A stretch of DNA of 54,561 bases from an uncultured Desulfomonile sp. (GCA_903952205.1 CAJBEZ010000085.1:1-54561), one strand, 5' to 3'; counted from the first letter of the stretch, positions 8,898 to 18,017 are shown. The notes: generated by a model not told the origin, from the letters alone. Program-made: numbers and translations.

Positions 8898-9632
8898 TCA
8901 CTGTTTCTTAGTCTTCATGAATCTCATGGGGTTAACCGCTCTCGCTCGCGATCTAACCTCAAAATATAAAGTTGGGTTTGCTCCTTTGCCAGGACCACCC
9001 AGCGTACCAATAATCTGATTTCGGGTAACTTTCTCACCGGTCGAGACCTTTGTATGATTCAAATGGGCATAGACGGAAACGAGATGATCCTCATGTTCAA
9101 TGAGCGCCACTTTACCAAGTCCAGGAATTTCACCCACGTGTCCAACGATTCCGCTTGCCGCAGCTTTCACTTCCGCTCCCTCGTATCCCTCAAAACTTAT
9201 ACCATTCCTGTGCGCCTGGTCTCCTTCCCCAAATTTCTGTGTGATTTTAGTAGAAATCGGAAAGCATAACAGGGAATCTGAACTTTCCTGGTCTATTTCT
9301 CTCTTAACCTGATCGTCAGTTGTTTGAGCCGGGGAATCAACCGCATGAATCGGCAAGACCAGTCTTAATCCCGCTTTGATCACGAAAGGACTCTCCTGTT
9401 GGTTCTCCCGAGCAATGTCCCGGCCACTGACTTGATACCGCATGGCAATCCCTGATAGCGTCTCATCCTTAGTCACCACATGGTACAATCTCTTAGACCC
9501 AGGAGTGGGAACAGAATCCCTAGAAAGACGTTCTCCCACCTGCCAGTCATCGCCTCTCCTGACACATGCGGTCTCTGTTGCGGCAATCGACAGGATCAAT
9601 AATGAGGGGACAATTATTCGCAATGCTTTCAA
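8898..9632 (-). CDS. LysM plus M23-type peptidase, NlpD-like lipoprotein (start uncertain)
   Basis: This is an envelope protein with a LysM peptidoglycan-binding domain (YHVVTKDETLSGIAMRYQV) and a C-terminal M23/LytM domain. The catalytic zinc residues look degenerate: the first motif reads AHRNGISFEG instead of HxxxD, and the end motif is TLYFEVR rather than HLHFE. It is therefore probably an NlpD-like activator of amidases rather than an enzyme. The frame is open to 9836, but that part looks non-coding and overlaps pcm; a TTG at 9632 begins a hydrophobic segment ending ATETAC, a weak lipobox. The order pcm then nlpD-like is conserved in many bacteria. Confidence 0.75.
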   Translation of the reverse strand: MKALRIIVPSLLILSIAATETACVRRGDDWQVGERLSRDSVPTPGSKRLYHVVTKDETLSGIAMRYQVSGRDIARENQQESPFVIKAGLRLVLPIHAVDSPAQTTDDQVKREIDQESSDSLLCFPISTKITQKFGEGDQAHRNGISFEGYEGAEVKAAASGIVGHVGEIPGLGKVALIEHEDHLVSVYAHLNHTKVSTGEKVTRNQIIGTLGGPGKGANPTLYFEVRSRARAVNPMRFMKTKKQ

Positions 9633-9795
9633 ATTTGAAAAGATGCGGTGTTTTCCTTTTCCACAAAAAATCAAACTCTCATCATTCCAAGAGAGCGTCA
9701 GTCGACAAGTAGGGAGACGCGTATAGTGATTTCGAAGGAACTTAAAAACTGGACAACTTTGCCCCAGAGAGACTTGAAGCTGTTTAACTAAACAG

Positions 9796-10461
9796 TCAGG
9801 TCTCCGACCACCCATGCTCACCAACCAAGTCGACAAACCGGCATTCGAAATAACTTTCTACCTTCTTCAGCCCCTGTTTCTTTTGCACCACTCTGAGTGT
9901 TTGCGAAAATCTGTCACCAACAGGTATGACCATGCGCCCGCCCTCAGATAGCTGATCGAACACTGGTTCCGGAACTGTTGGTGCGCCGGCGGTAATCAAT
10001 ATGGCATCGTAAGGAGCCTCATTAGGCCAACCTTTGGTTCCATCCGCCACAATAAAAGTTAAATTTGTGATACCACAAGCATCGGTATTCCGATGGGCTT
10101 TTTCACTAAGCTCGGGGATTCGATCCAATGTGTAAACCCATCTTGCCAGCCTAGCCAGAATGGACGCCTGATACCCTGACCCCGTACCTAGTTCCAGAAC
10201 CTTTTCGTGCCCTTTCAGCTTGAGTAATTCCGTCATTACTGCAACCATATAAGGCTGGCTTATTGTCTGACCATGGCCAATCGGCAATGGACAGTCATCG
10301 TACGCCCGAGCCTGATAAGCTTCCGGTACGAACAGATGCCGCTGAACTTCTCTCATTACCGCCAGCACAACAGGATTGGAGACACCTCTAGCCTCAATCT
10401 GTTGTCGGACCATACGTTCTCGAGCAAGATCAAAATCATGTTTTTGATTCATTTGAGACAC
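9796..10461 (-). CDS. pcm: Protein-L-isoaspartate O-methyltransferase
   Basis: This repairs isoaspartyl residues in aged proteins by SAM-dependent methylation in the cytoplasm. At 221 residues it has the usual length. The SAM-binding motif VLELGTGSGYQAS is near residue 88, and the PCMT signature GHGQTISQPYMVA near residue 62. The post-I and motif II segments (TLDRIPELSEKA, PYDAILITAGAP) are present. The start is GTG at 10461 or ATG at 10452. It is followed by the NlpD-like gene, a common neighbour. Confidence 0.93.
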   Translation of the reverse strand: MSQMNQKHDFDLARERMVRQQIEARGVSNPVVLAVMREVQRHLFVPEAYQARAYDDCPLPIGHGQTISQPYMVAVMTELLKLKGHEKVLELGTGSGYQASILARLARWVYTLDRIPELSEKAHRNTDACGITNLTFIVADGTKGWPNEAPYDAILITAGAPTVPEPVFDQLSEGGRMVIPVGDRFSQTLRVVQKKQGLKKVESYFECRFVDLVGEHGWSET

Positions 10462-10483
10462 TCAGGTACGAACGCAAAATGAA

Positions 10484-10999
10484 TTATCGACCGCCGGGAT
10501 TATACGGACTAGCCGAGGGAAGTTCAGGTGAATCCTGGCTCTTTTTGTTAGGAGCCACCTGCTGAACCGTAGGATTGCCCCCATAGGTAGCCGGCGAACG
10601 AGGGAAAAGGTTGGTGTCCAAAAACTCCGATAGACGATTCCAGGTTGACGATGGAAACGCCAGCGCCCAATCAATAACTCCAGAAATGAGGTTTCCCGGC
10701 GATCCTCCGTCGTAGTATGGGTTATTATAATGAGAATACGGATAGTTGGGCCACGACTGAGCATTTTCTGCTTGTTGGTGTCGTTGTGCCTCTAAACCGG
10801 CGCCGGGATTCGGAGTTCCTGATGCTTGATTACCGAGGTCAGGGAGAGTCCCTTGCGGAATTCCTGGGCGCGCAGGAGCATCCTGTGGGTGATTTGCGTT
10901 AGTGACAACTCCCGGAGGTGTTTGTGCGGAAGCTTGCCCATTGACTAAGACGAACATCATTACTGTTCCAAGAATGATGAAGTTCTTCCATGTGATCAT
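10484..10999 (-). CDS. Secreted proline/asparagine-rich protein of unknown function
   Basis: This is a 171-residue protein with a clear signal peptide (hydrophobic core FIILGTVMMFVLVNG, cleavage probably after QASA). The mature part is low complexity, rich in Pro, Gly, Asn and Gln, including NYPYSHYNNPYYDGGSPG, and has no recognisable catalytic motif. A strong ribosome site GGAGGAGAC precedes the ATG at 10999. It lies directly upstream of pcm on the same strand with a short gap. It is probably an exported structural or adhesive protein; I do not recognise a family. Confidence 0.65.
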   Translation of the reverse strand: MITWKNFIILGTVMMFVLVNGQASAQTPPGVVTNANHPQDAPARPGIPQGTLPDLGNQASGTPNPGAGLEAQRHQQAENAQSWPNYPYSHYNNPYYDGGSPGNLISGVIDWALAFPSSTWNRLSEFLDTNLFPRSPATYGGNPTVQQVAPNKKSQDSPELPSASPYNPGGR

Positions 11000-11175
11000 A
11001 GAGTCTCCTCCATGGATATTCTTTGGACAGACAATTAGAACGATCCTTGACGAATTTCAAGCCATTTAATTCAGACTCTTTGGAAAATGGCCGATTTATA
11101 TATGTTCCAGTGGCTTCTGAAGCTTTTTGGCTAAGAATTGTGCGGTTGAATAATTACTGGAAGTGTGATTTGGGT

Positions 11176-11925
11176 TCAATTACGTAAGCGGGCGAGACGC
11201 GGTCTAAATCTCGGGAGCCTCTCCCGAACAGGAGTAAGAAAGTTTTCCGCCACCTGTATGCCTGTGAGTTGTGATTGGTTAAAAAACATCATAGGATCAT
11301 AAAACTGCGCCCCATTTCTCACCTGCAGATGCAAATGAGGACTGGTAGACCTTCCGGTGCTTCCTATAAGGCCTATAGGGTCTCCCCGTCTGACTCTCTG
11401 TCCCGGACTGACAAGAACTTTACTCAGATGAGCATAGTCGGTCGAAATGGCGCCGTCATGATCAATTGTAACTAAGAGCCCCAATCCTTTAAGGTCTTTT
11501 TGCCGTCCTGCCGCTAACACCAACCCGTCAGCGCAGGCAAGCACAGGATGACCACGTTTCGCAGAGACATCCACTCCTGCGTGGTACGCTCCTCTTCTGT
11601 AACCAAACGGGGATGACAATTCCCCACATGTGACTGGAAACCCGAATTCTCTTATTGGTAGATTGGAATTTACCTTACCGGCTAACCTCGCCTTGGAACT
11701 GAAAAGCCCGGCCAACGCTCCTTCTTCACAGGTCTGAGAGATAAGGCCGGCAAGGCAAGCGGGAGGTCTGTCTGGCCTAACCGCCCGTTCAGACTTTGCT
11801 GTACAGGACTGTGGCTCCAGCCCGCTCACTGCTGACGAGCCTATTCTGTTGCCACCGGAAAAGGACGAACAGGATACCGACAAAAAAGCGCAGAAATATA
11901 CAGTTAGGTAGAACTTACCTTTCAT
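11176..11925 (-). CDS. M23-family peptidase (LytM/NlpD type), probable lipoprotein
   Basis: This is a zinc metallopeptidase of the peptidoglycan-cleaving M23 family, 249 residues from the ATG at 11925. Unlike the NlpD-like gene at 8898 it keeps the active-site motifs: YHAGVDVSA (HxxxD) and PHLHLQVR (HxH), so it is probably an active endopeptidase. The N-terminus MKGKFYLTVYFCAFLSVSC is a signal sequence ending at a cysteine that resembles, but does not fully match, a lipobox. Between signal and catalytic domain lies a short linker. A frame extension to 11991 lacks a good ribosome site. Confidence 0.85.
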   Translation of the reverse strand: MKGKFYLTVYFCAFLSVSCSSFSGGNRIGSSAVSGLEPQSCTAKSERAVRPDRPPACLAGLISQTCEEGALAGLFSSKARLAGKVNSNLPIREFGFPVTCGELSSPFGYRRGAYHAGVDVSAKRGHPVLACADGLVLAAGRQKDLKGLGLLVTIDHDGAISTDYAHLSKVLVSPGQRVRRGDPIGLIGSTGRSTSPHLHLQVRNGAQFYDPMMFFNQSQLTGIQVAENFLTPVRERLPRFRPRLARLRN

Positions 11926-12064
11926 CCGACCGCCATTGAGGATTTTCGGATAAGACGTCTCTCCTTTAAACAATCGAAGGCAGTGTGTCAACCAAAATAT
12001 TTTGCAGGCGTATTTAGATTAACGCAGAATGAGGAAGGATTAATCAATGGTTCAAAAACAAGAT

Positions 12065-12412
12065 CTAGCGCAATGAACCTTGCGCGCAGGCTGGCGCAGC
12101 GCAAGCGGTCGGTGGAGGACAGGCAGGAGGGGGACAAACTCTGTATGTTGCCGGGCAGGGCTCCGGGGGACATTTACATATTGTCATAGCGGGTGGAGGA
12201 GGTCCAACAAGTTTTCTAGGATAACATTTTACAGGAGGACATGGTGTACATGGTGGAATGGTAGGCGGTCCAGAGCAAACGGGCGGGCCGGGCGGGCCAT
12301 AGGTCATCGGAGCCAATTCACACGGGTCAGGTGGAGGCATGTAAGCATCCGAAACCACTGGCATACACAAAATTAAAGCCAAACCATACCACAAAATAAC
12401 AAGTTTCATCAT
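12065..12412 (-). CDS. Small secreted proline- and cysteine-rich protein
   Basis: This 115-residue product has a signal peptide (MMKLVILWYGLALILCMPVVSDA) and a mature region in which Pro and Cys make up roughly half of the residues, as PPxC, CPPxxC and CPPPxCPPP repeats. About 13 cysteines in 90 residues suggest disulfide-bonded surface material or metal binding. I know of no family for it. The tail (CAAPACAQGSLR) ends just before the M23 gene region. Reading is supported by the signal peptide and the periodic PPC pattern; the opposite frame is a shadow. Confidence 0.55.
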   Translation of the reverse strand: MMKLVILWYGLALILCMPVVSDAYMPPPDPCELAPMTYGPPGPPVCSGPPTIPPCTPCPPVKCYPRKLVGPPPPAMTICKCPPEPCPATYRVCPPPACPPPTACAAPACAQGSLR

Positions 12413-12610
12413 GAACGTCACTTGTGACCTTCAAATCAGAGAGGATAGACACGCTAATCACTTCTGATGAATTACCAACACAAATTTTATTAATACACGA
12501 ATGGTGTCAGAATACAGAAGGTCTGTGTGAGAGTCAAGAAGTTTTCTGGCATGTGATCGATTTTTTATGCTTAGGATTATTTAATTGATTCAATTATCTG
12601 TTTTATATAT

Positions 12611-13399
12611 TTATTTATCTACAAGTAGAGCATGTTTATAAGTTTTCACCAAAGCATGTATTCGTCGCCTGACCATGGCATGGGCCTCATTTGAACCGAC
12701 ACAAAAGTCAAATGTGAAACACAGGCAGTCAACAATGTTGTTCACCAGCCCAGCTTCATCCTTGGGCTGGTCTGAACGAATTAAATAGTAGCTGCTTCGT
12801 CTTTTCGCAGATTTCTCCGCAAAGGGCCACGATGTTTTCCAGGCAAGGACTTTCATTAACATTCCCGATGGTTCTGCTCCAAGGATTGCTTCAGCGGCAA
12901 TGGGTCCTTCCACCATCATTTCTATAAGAGCAAATAGCGCATTCAGGAAATTGATGTCCGTAGCCACCAGTCCGTATAGATGCCAATCAGTGATGAGCCT
13001 GTTCACAATTGTAACGTAAGTTTCGTCAATCTCAGAAGCGGCCGGACACAAAAATGCCTTGCAGGCCATGCTTCCATAATAACACAAACCCCTAAAATCT
13101 ATTCCGTTGTTCCCAGGCGCCTGAGGATGGAGCATACACCCAACTGTCTTACACGAATCGTCTACAAAACCGGTGTACTCGCAGACATGAATCTCCGGGT
13201 CCCATTGCCGTATACCTAAACCAGTCCTTGAGACTTCAGAAAAATCGGATATCGCGTCGACAGTCCTGGAGATTTTCCTGAAAGCGAACGTCCTCTTGAT
13301 AAGCAAGGAATTCAGGACCTCACGCCTTCCATCGATAACATTGTAAAGACCGCAACAAGCCGCACAGGATTTGGACGAATCGGGGTGACAGATGTTCAT
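12611..13399 (-). CDS. Cysteine-rich protein of unknown function
   Basis: This is a 262-residue cytoplasmic protein with a cluster of cysteines at the N-terminus (CHPDSSKSCAACCGLYN) and further cysteines in HVCEYTGF, CKTVGCMLHP, GLCYYG and CKAFLCPA. The spacing resembles iron-sulfur or zinc-chelating proteins of the YkgJ kind, but I cannot assign it. The second half is helical and ends in a basic region. GGGGAGGCC lies upstream of the ATG at 13399. It stands alone between hbd and the secreted-protein genes. Confidence 0.7.
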   Translation of the reverse strand: MNICHPDSSKSCAACCGLYNVIDGRREVLNSLLIKRTFAFRKISRTVDAISDFSEVSRTGLGIRQWDPEIHVCEYTGFVDDSCKTVGCMLHPQAPGNNGIDFRGLCYYGSMACKAFLCPAASEIDETYVTIVNRLITDWHLYGLVATDINFLNALFALIEMMVEGPIAAEAILGAEPSGMLMKVLAWKTSWPFAEKSAKRRSSYYLIRSDQPKDEAGLVNNIVDCLCFTFDFCVGSNEAHAMVRRRIHALVKTYKHALLVDK

Positions 13400-13459
13400 G
13401 TAACTTGGCCTCCCCGGTTCGTCGAAATATACATCAAAATTTTTCTGAAACAGCTCTTA

Positions 13460-14308
13460 CTAATATTGGTAAAAACCTCTACCACTCTTTTTTCCCATGT
13501 ATCCGGCGTCAACATATTTCTTGAGTAGCGGGCACGGTCTATACTTAGTGTCCCCAAACCCCTCGTAAAGTACGTTCAATATTGCCAGACACGTATCAAG
13601 CCCGATAAAATCAGCCAGAGTCAAAGGCCCCATTGGATGGTTCATACCAAGCTTCATCACCTCATCTATCGCTTGGACCGTCCCTACCCCTTCGAAAAGA
13701 GCATAGATAGCCTCATTTATCATTGGCATCAGAACACGGTTAGATATGAATCCGGGAAAGTCTTGAGCTTCGACAGGGGTCTTTCCAAATTTCTTGGAGA
13801 GTTCCAATGTCAGGTTGGTTGTCTCATTGTCAGTGGCCAATCCGTTGATCACCTCTACCAGTTTCATGATTGGAACAGGATTCATGAAATGCATTCCGAT
13901 GAATTTTTCCGGTCGATTGGTGAAGGCCGCCAGTTTTGTTATTGAGATCGATGATGTGTTACTGGCTATGACCCTTCCTGGAGACATTACTTGATCAAGT
14001 TTTTCGAAAACTTGTTTCTTGAGACCAAGATTCTCGATAATGGCTTCCACCACAAAATCCGCGCCCTCAAAATCCTTGAGGTCCACGCTGGGGCGTATTC
14101 GTCCAAGAATGGCAGACTTGTCTTCTGGAGTCATCTTGCCTTTGGAAACAACTCGGTCCAGGTTTTTCTCAATCGTCTTGAGTCCTTTGTCCACGAACTC
14201 CTTTTTGACGTCATTCATTATGACGTCCAATCCGGCGGCGGCAGCCACATGAGCTATACCGTTACCCATCTGGCCGGCGCCTACTACTCCAAACACCTTT
14301 ACTTCCAT
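13460..14308 (-). CDS. hbd: 3-hydroxybutyryl-CoA dehydrogenase
   Basis: This NAD(P)-dependent enzyme interconverts 3-hydroxyacyl-CoA and 3-oxoacyl-CoA in short-chain acyl-CoA oxidation or in butyrate metabolism. At 282 residues it has the family length. The Rossmann motif GVVGAGQMGNGIAHV begins at residue 6, the catalytic segment GMHFMNPVPIMKLVEV (catalytic His and downstream Asn) is near residue 137, and the C-terminal helical domain contains DEVMKLGMNHPMGPLTLADFIGLD. GGAGGAG precedes the ATG. In this genome it may serve the acyl-CoA oxidation downstream of ring opening. Confidence 0.93.
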   Translation of the reverse strand: MEVKVFGVVGAGQMGNGIAHVAAAAGLDVIMNDVKKEFVDKGLKTIEKNLDRVVSKGKMTPEDKSAILGRIRPSVDLKDFEGADFVVEAIIENLGLKKQVFEKLDQVMSPGRVIASNTSSISITKLAAFTNRPEKFIGMHFMNPVPIMKLVEVINGLATDNETTNLTLELSKKFGKTPVEAQDFPGFISNRVLMPMINEAIYALFEGVGTVQAIDEVMKLGMNHPMGPLTLADFIGLDTCLAILNVLYEGFGDTKYRPCPLLKKYVDAGYMGKKSGRGFYQY

Positions 14309-14370
14309 GAAACTCCTCCTAAAAACAAAGAATTTGACACGACTCTCCCTTTAAACTACATTTTGGCTGT

Positions 14371-14447
14371 GCGCCCGTAGCTCAGGTGGATAGAGCGCAA
14401 CACTCCGGATGTTGAGGCCGGACGTTCGAGTCGTCTCGGGCGCACCA
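14371..14447 (+). tRNA. tRNA-Arg (anticodon CCG)
   Basis: A full cloverleaf can be folded by hand. The acceptor stem GCGCCCG pairs with CGGGCGC, followed by the discriminator A and an encoded CCA end at 14447. The D stem is GCTC/GAGC, the anticodon stem CAACA/TGTTG encloses CTCCGGA with anticodon CCG at 14405-14407, and the T arm is GGACG/CGTCT around TTCGAGT. It reads CGG codons. It lies on the plus strand between two minus-strand genes. Confidence 0.95.
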
Positions 14448-14526
14448 CAGCAAAAAGAATTTCCACTAATTCATTATGCCGTCGATGTATTAGCTCCGTA
14501 GGGGAGCCAGAATTCATCACGTTTCC

Positions 14527-15714
14527 CTAATCAATCACATGAAGCTCGTCCCCAAAGTTTGTCAGCTTTTCCATGCCGTCTTTTCCAACCACAAAAGTGT
14601 TCTCGATACCCGCAAGACCTTTACCAGGGATAATGAATTTAGGCTCAAGCGCCAGCGCCATCCCCTCTTCCAGAACATATCGCGATTTTCTGCCAAGTAC
14701 AGGTAGTTCATCGAGTTCCAGCCCTACTCCATGCCCCACAAACGGCACAGGCGATGGATATCCCATAAAATGGGCGGAATCCCCAACAGCTTGCGACATT
14801 TCGACGGCCAGATCGTAAAGTCCTTCTGTTGATACTCCAGGCTTACTGTTCCGGATTATGGCTTCCTGAATTTCGAGAGCGACCGAATGAATTCTGCGAA
14901 ATTGTTCCGGCGCGTTTCCGATAAAAAAAGTTCTTGCCTGATCGACCATATATCCTTCCACAATACCAACGTAATCGATCTGGACCGGTTCTCCCGCACG
15001 AATCTTTTTCATTCCCGCTCCCTGGGGCATTGAAGGGTTTGGCCCCGGCCCACCTGTCGGACCGACTGAACAGCTTGGAACAGCGAGGTTTTCTCCTGAC
15101 ATTATGTGCCCGTAAAACACCTCCTGATTAAAACCCCTAACCCTTACTAACCCCTGATGTCCCCTTCGCCGATAAAAGGATTCCAGAACACCGGCAAGTT
15201 CTATCTCCGAGACTCCTTCCCTCAAGATCTCGCCCACAGAATTGAACATGTCATCATTGAGTTCAGCCGCTCGTCTCTGCAGTCCAATTTCATACTGTGA
15301 TTTGACCATTCTCGTTTCACGGATCAATCTGGAAACATCTACAATCTGGACGCTCGGGAATACTCCCATGTATTGGTTGAAGTGGTTGACCGGTAGGACA
15401 TCCAACTCCATTCCCAATCTGCGCAACTGACCGGCGAAGACCCCTTTGATAATATGACTTAATTCCGAAAGCCTGCTCAACGGGACTACGTTGTCCAATG
15501 GAGAATCTTCTATAGCCCTTTCAAAGCTCCTTCGAACCATCAATACGGGCACTCCGTCAACAGGAATCAGAAGGTGGGCGTCCTGGCCCGTCCCGGAAAA
15601 ATAATAGAGATCTGCCCTTTGAACTATTAGGGCGGCTTCTATGGAACTTCCAGCGAGTTTGCATTGAAATGCTTTTATACGGCGATCTATTTCGGATCGT
15701 GGCGCTGACGGCAT
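14527..15714 (-). CDS. M24-family peptidase (Xaa-Pro dipeptidase / creatinase-like)
   Basis: This is a pita-bread metallohydrolase of about 395 residues with an N-terminal creatinase-like domain. The five metal ligands can be seen: QIDYVG (Asp), MVDQARTF (Asp), VGHGVGLELDELP (His), LALEPKF (Glu) and GIENTF (Glu). The start is probably the ATG at 15714 (MPSAPRSEID); an in-frame GTG at 15792 would add 26 residues. It follows the zinc dehydrogenase and LsrF-like genes on the same strand. Family members cleave Xaa-Pro peptides or non-peptide C-N bonds, so the context leaves room for a metabolic role. Confidence 0.88.
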   Translation of the reverse strand: MPSAPRSEIDRRIKAFQCKLAGSSIEAALIVQRADLYYFSGTGQDAHLLIPVDGVPVLMVRRSFERAIEDSPLDNVVPLSRLSELSHIIKGVFAGQLRRLGMELDVLPVNHFNQYMGVFPSVQIVDVSRLIRETRMVKSQYEIGLQRRAAELNDDMFNSVGEILREGVSEIELAGVLESFYRRRGHQGLVRVRGFNQEVFYGHIMSGENLAVPSCSVGPTGGPGPNPSMPQGAGMKKIRAGEPVQIDYVGIVEGYMVDQARTFFIGNAPEQFRRIHSVALEIQEAIIRNSKPGVSTEGLYDLAVEMSQAVGDSAHFMGYPSPVPFVGHGVGLELDELPVLGRKSRYVLEEGMALALEPKFIIPGKGLAGIENTFVVGKDGMEKLTNFGDELHVID

Positions 15715-15806
15715 GGGGGAGAAAAGCCTCACAATTTTTTGTAGTCTCAATGATGAGAGTTGACGAATCGATCCTTGGTAAATTTGGGACACCTGCGCTG
15801 ACGCGT

Positions 15807-16832
15807 TCAGAACTGCGGTTCTATTATAACCTTTAAAGAGGATTCCGCCTCGGCCACCAGAGAGAAACCTTCCTGTGTTCTTTCCAGAGGCAATACATGT
15901 GTGATCATGTCGGAAACCAATATTTTCTTTGAAGCTATCAGTTCAATGGCCGCAACGATGTCTCTCGGACTTCCTGCGTAGGATGAAGTCATGGTAATTT
16001 CCTTGCGCCATAGTTCGTTGAAAGGCATGGAAACTTCCAGCCCGGGGTCTGTTGGAGCAAAAAATAGTATGCGCCCCCCTTTATCAACAAGCCTGAAAGC
16101 CTCGGATACAGCGGACACAGCGCCAGTCGCCACTATCACTACTTCAGGAAGTCGACCATCATTGGCGGTCATTACCCGTTCGACAAGGTCAGGCCCTGCG
16201 ACGATAGCGGCGTCGGCTCCGCATTCAGCGGCTGAGGTTAGTCTTTTACGGTTAATGTCCACCGCTATTATGCGGCCAGCGCCCACACGGTCAGCCAGCT
16301 TGACATGCATGAGCCCTGTTATGCCGGCCCCGATCACGAGGAAACGTTTTGAAGGGGCCCATCCAGCATGAAGCTGACCTCTAAAAACACAGGCAAGAGG
16401 CTCTATGAATACGGCCTCATGATAAGACATAGTCTCCGGTAATCGGAAAACCCCGTTTCGAACATTGATAGCAGGAACCCGGAGGTATTCGGCGAATCCT
16501 CCGGGGTCAAAATTTGTCCTTGCAAGGGTATCACATACGGAATGATGGTTCGAAAGGCAGTGCCTGCACATGTTGCAAGGAACATGATGAGAGACGAAAA
16601 CTCGGTCCCCAACTTTCCAATCGTTGACATGCGAACCGACTTCCGCTACTTCCCCGGCTATTTCATGCCCCAATACTAATGGGGCTTTGGGAACCCTGTA
16701 CCATTCGAGGACATCACTTCCACAAACACCACTGGCCCAGACTTTGACCAAAAGCTCGTCCGGCCCAATTTTGGGTAATGGTTTTTCTTCGACCCTAATG
16801 TCGTGGTTGTTATAATACATTGCGACGCGCAT
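15807..16832 (-). CDS. Zinc-dependent alcohol/polyol dehydrogenase (MDR family)
   Basis: This 341-residue oxidoreductase belongs to the medium-chain dehydrogenases of the sorbitol/threonine dehydrogenase branch. The catalytic zinc region GVCGSDVLEW and GHEIAGEV, the four structural-zinc cysteines (CNMCRHCLSNHHSVC), and the NAD-binding VIGAGITGLMHVKLA are all present. The ATG at 16832 has GGGAG upstream and gives the typical start MRVAMYYN; an upstream frame to 16877 is unlikely. It is about 100 bases downstream of the LsrF-like gene and 15-90 bases before the M24 gene, forming a three-gene unit. The substrate is unknown. Confidence 0.9.
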   Translation of the reverse strand: MRVAMYYNNHDIRVEEKPLPKIGPDELLVKVWASGVCGSDVLEWYRVPKAPLVLGHEIAGEVAEVGSHVNDWKVGDRVFVSHHVPCNMCRHCLSNHHSVCDTLARTNFDPGGFAEYLRVPAINVRNGVFRLPETMSYHEAVFIEPLACVFRGQLHAGWAPSKRFLVIGAGITGLMHVKLADRVGAGRIIAVDINRKRLTSAAECGADAAIVAGPDLVERVMTANDGRLPEVVIVATGAVSAVSEAFRLVDKGGRILFFAPTDPGLEVSMPFNELWRKEITMTSSYAGSPRDIVAAIELIASKKILVSDMITHVLPLERTQEGFSLVAEAESSLKVIIEPQF

Positions 16833-16936
16833 TCGGTAAAACTCCCCAATTTGAACTTCAGGAAGATCCTGTTCCACCCGGCTTTACGAGTCTCTCCCCA
16901 GTGGTGTAATGACAAAGTGGGCGGCCTTCAATAAGT

Positions 16937-17821
16937 TCAGAGCTTCAAGGTTTTCTTTTCGTCCTCATAAATCTTGATGGCTTTTTGAGGTTCTTCCTCA
17001 TGGTGAACAACCGATTTAACCGCCTTGATCATGCCTACTGGGCAATCAGACTGGAATATGTTCCGTCCCATGTCTACACCTACAGCGCCTCTTTTGACAG
17101 CATTATAGGCCATTTCCAGCGCCTCTATTTCAGGGAGTTTCTTGCCGCCCGCCATGACTATCGGAACAGGGCAGGTTTGCGTAACTCTTTCGAAATTCTC
17201 GCAATAATAGGTTTTTACGATATTAGCCCCCATTTCGGCGGCGATACGTGAGGAGAGCGCCAAATACCGGGCGTCACGCGCCATGTCTCGCCCAACCGCT
17301 GTAACGGCTAGAATTGGTATCCCAGCCGAGTGCCCAGCGTCAATCAACTTTGCAAACGCCAACAGTGTTTGATGCTCGTATGGCGCTCCAACGTATATGG
17401 AAAGGGCCATACCCGACACATTCAGCCTTACACAGTCTTCTACCGCTACGTTCAGAGTTTCATTGGACAATTCCGTCAGTACGCTTTGTCCCCCGGAAAC
17501 CCTCAACACTATAGGCGCCTGCACACCTGGAGAGACCGAAGTCCTAAGTATCCCTCTGGTCAGCATCAAACAATCGGCATGCCCCGCAAGAGGAGCAAGA
17601 GTTTCTTCCATTACTTCAAGCCCCGAAGTAGGTCCCTGAAAATATCCGTGATCAACCGCAAGCATCACAGTACGTCCTGTATCAGGCTTGATGATTCTGG
17701 CCATACGGTTTTTCATTCCCCAGTCAAGATGATTACAGCCTTTTAAGTAAAAATTGTCAGCACAACAACTAGAACCCACCTTCACTTCTCCAGCCTCTCT
17801 AAAACCTTCGAGATCCGCCAT
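16937..17821 (-). CDS. LsrF-like aldolase/thiolase (DeoC/FbaB fold)
   Basis: This 294-residue protein closely resembles E. coli LsrF, which transfers an acetyl group from phosphorylated AI-2 derivatives to CoA. From memory of LsrF, matching segments include LDWGMKNRMARI, MLAVDHGYFQGPTSGLE, LTRGILRTSV, YEHQTLLAF and VDMGRNIFQSDCPVGMIKAV. The presumed catalytic lysine is in NIVKTYYCENFERV. The ATG at 17821 is preceded by GGGGTG; an extension to 17866 is unlikely. No other lsr genes are near; instead a zinc dehydrogenase and an M24 hydrolase follow, so a different keto-phosphate or acyl substrate is possible. Confidence 0.85.
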   Translation of the reverse strand: MADLEGFREAGEVKVGSSCCADNFYLKGCNHLDWGMKNRMARIIKPDTGRTVMLAVDHGYFQGPTSGLEVMEETLAPLAGHADCLMLTRGILRTSVSPGVQAPIVLRVSGGQSVLTELSNETLNVAVEDCVRLNVSGMALSIYVGAPYEHQTLLAFAKLIDAGHSAGIPILAVTAVGRDMARDARYLALSSRIAAEMGANIVKTYYCENFERVTQTCPVPIVMAGGKKLPEIEALEMAYNAVKRGAVGVDMGRNIFQSDCPVGMIKAVKSVVHHEEEPQKAIKIYEDEKKTLKL

Positions 17822-17990
17822 CTTTTCACCCCGAAACATTATTATTAGCAATGCTAAAATTAACAAACAGTGCGAAGCGAGTCAACTGGCGCCAACGCTA
17901 CGGTTGTGAATGTTGTTCATTTTGAAGGTAAAATTAGAATTTTAGTTAACATTCCCGAATGCTTCCCTTCCAGCGGCTTCCTGAATTATC

Positions 17991-18017
17991 TTGACAAGTT
18001 TGGAGCTTTCTCATAAT
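17991..18017 (+). promoter_or_regulatory. Candidate sigma70 promoter of the RRM gene
   Basis: TTGACA at 17991-17996 is followed after 15 bases by CATAAT at 18012-18017 (or TAATAA after 17 bases). Transcription would start near 18025 and leave a leader of about 200 bases before the GTG at 18227. The leader carries a run of nine C at 18040-18048. Between 17822 and 17990 I see nothing else definite. Confidence 0.5.

Noticed and set aside
14371-14447. tRNA-Arg as an integration site of a mobile island
   Set aside because: No duplicated 3' tRNA segment, integrase or phage gene is seen in the window.
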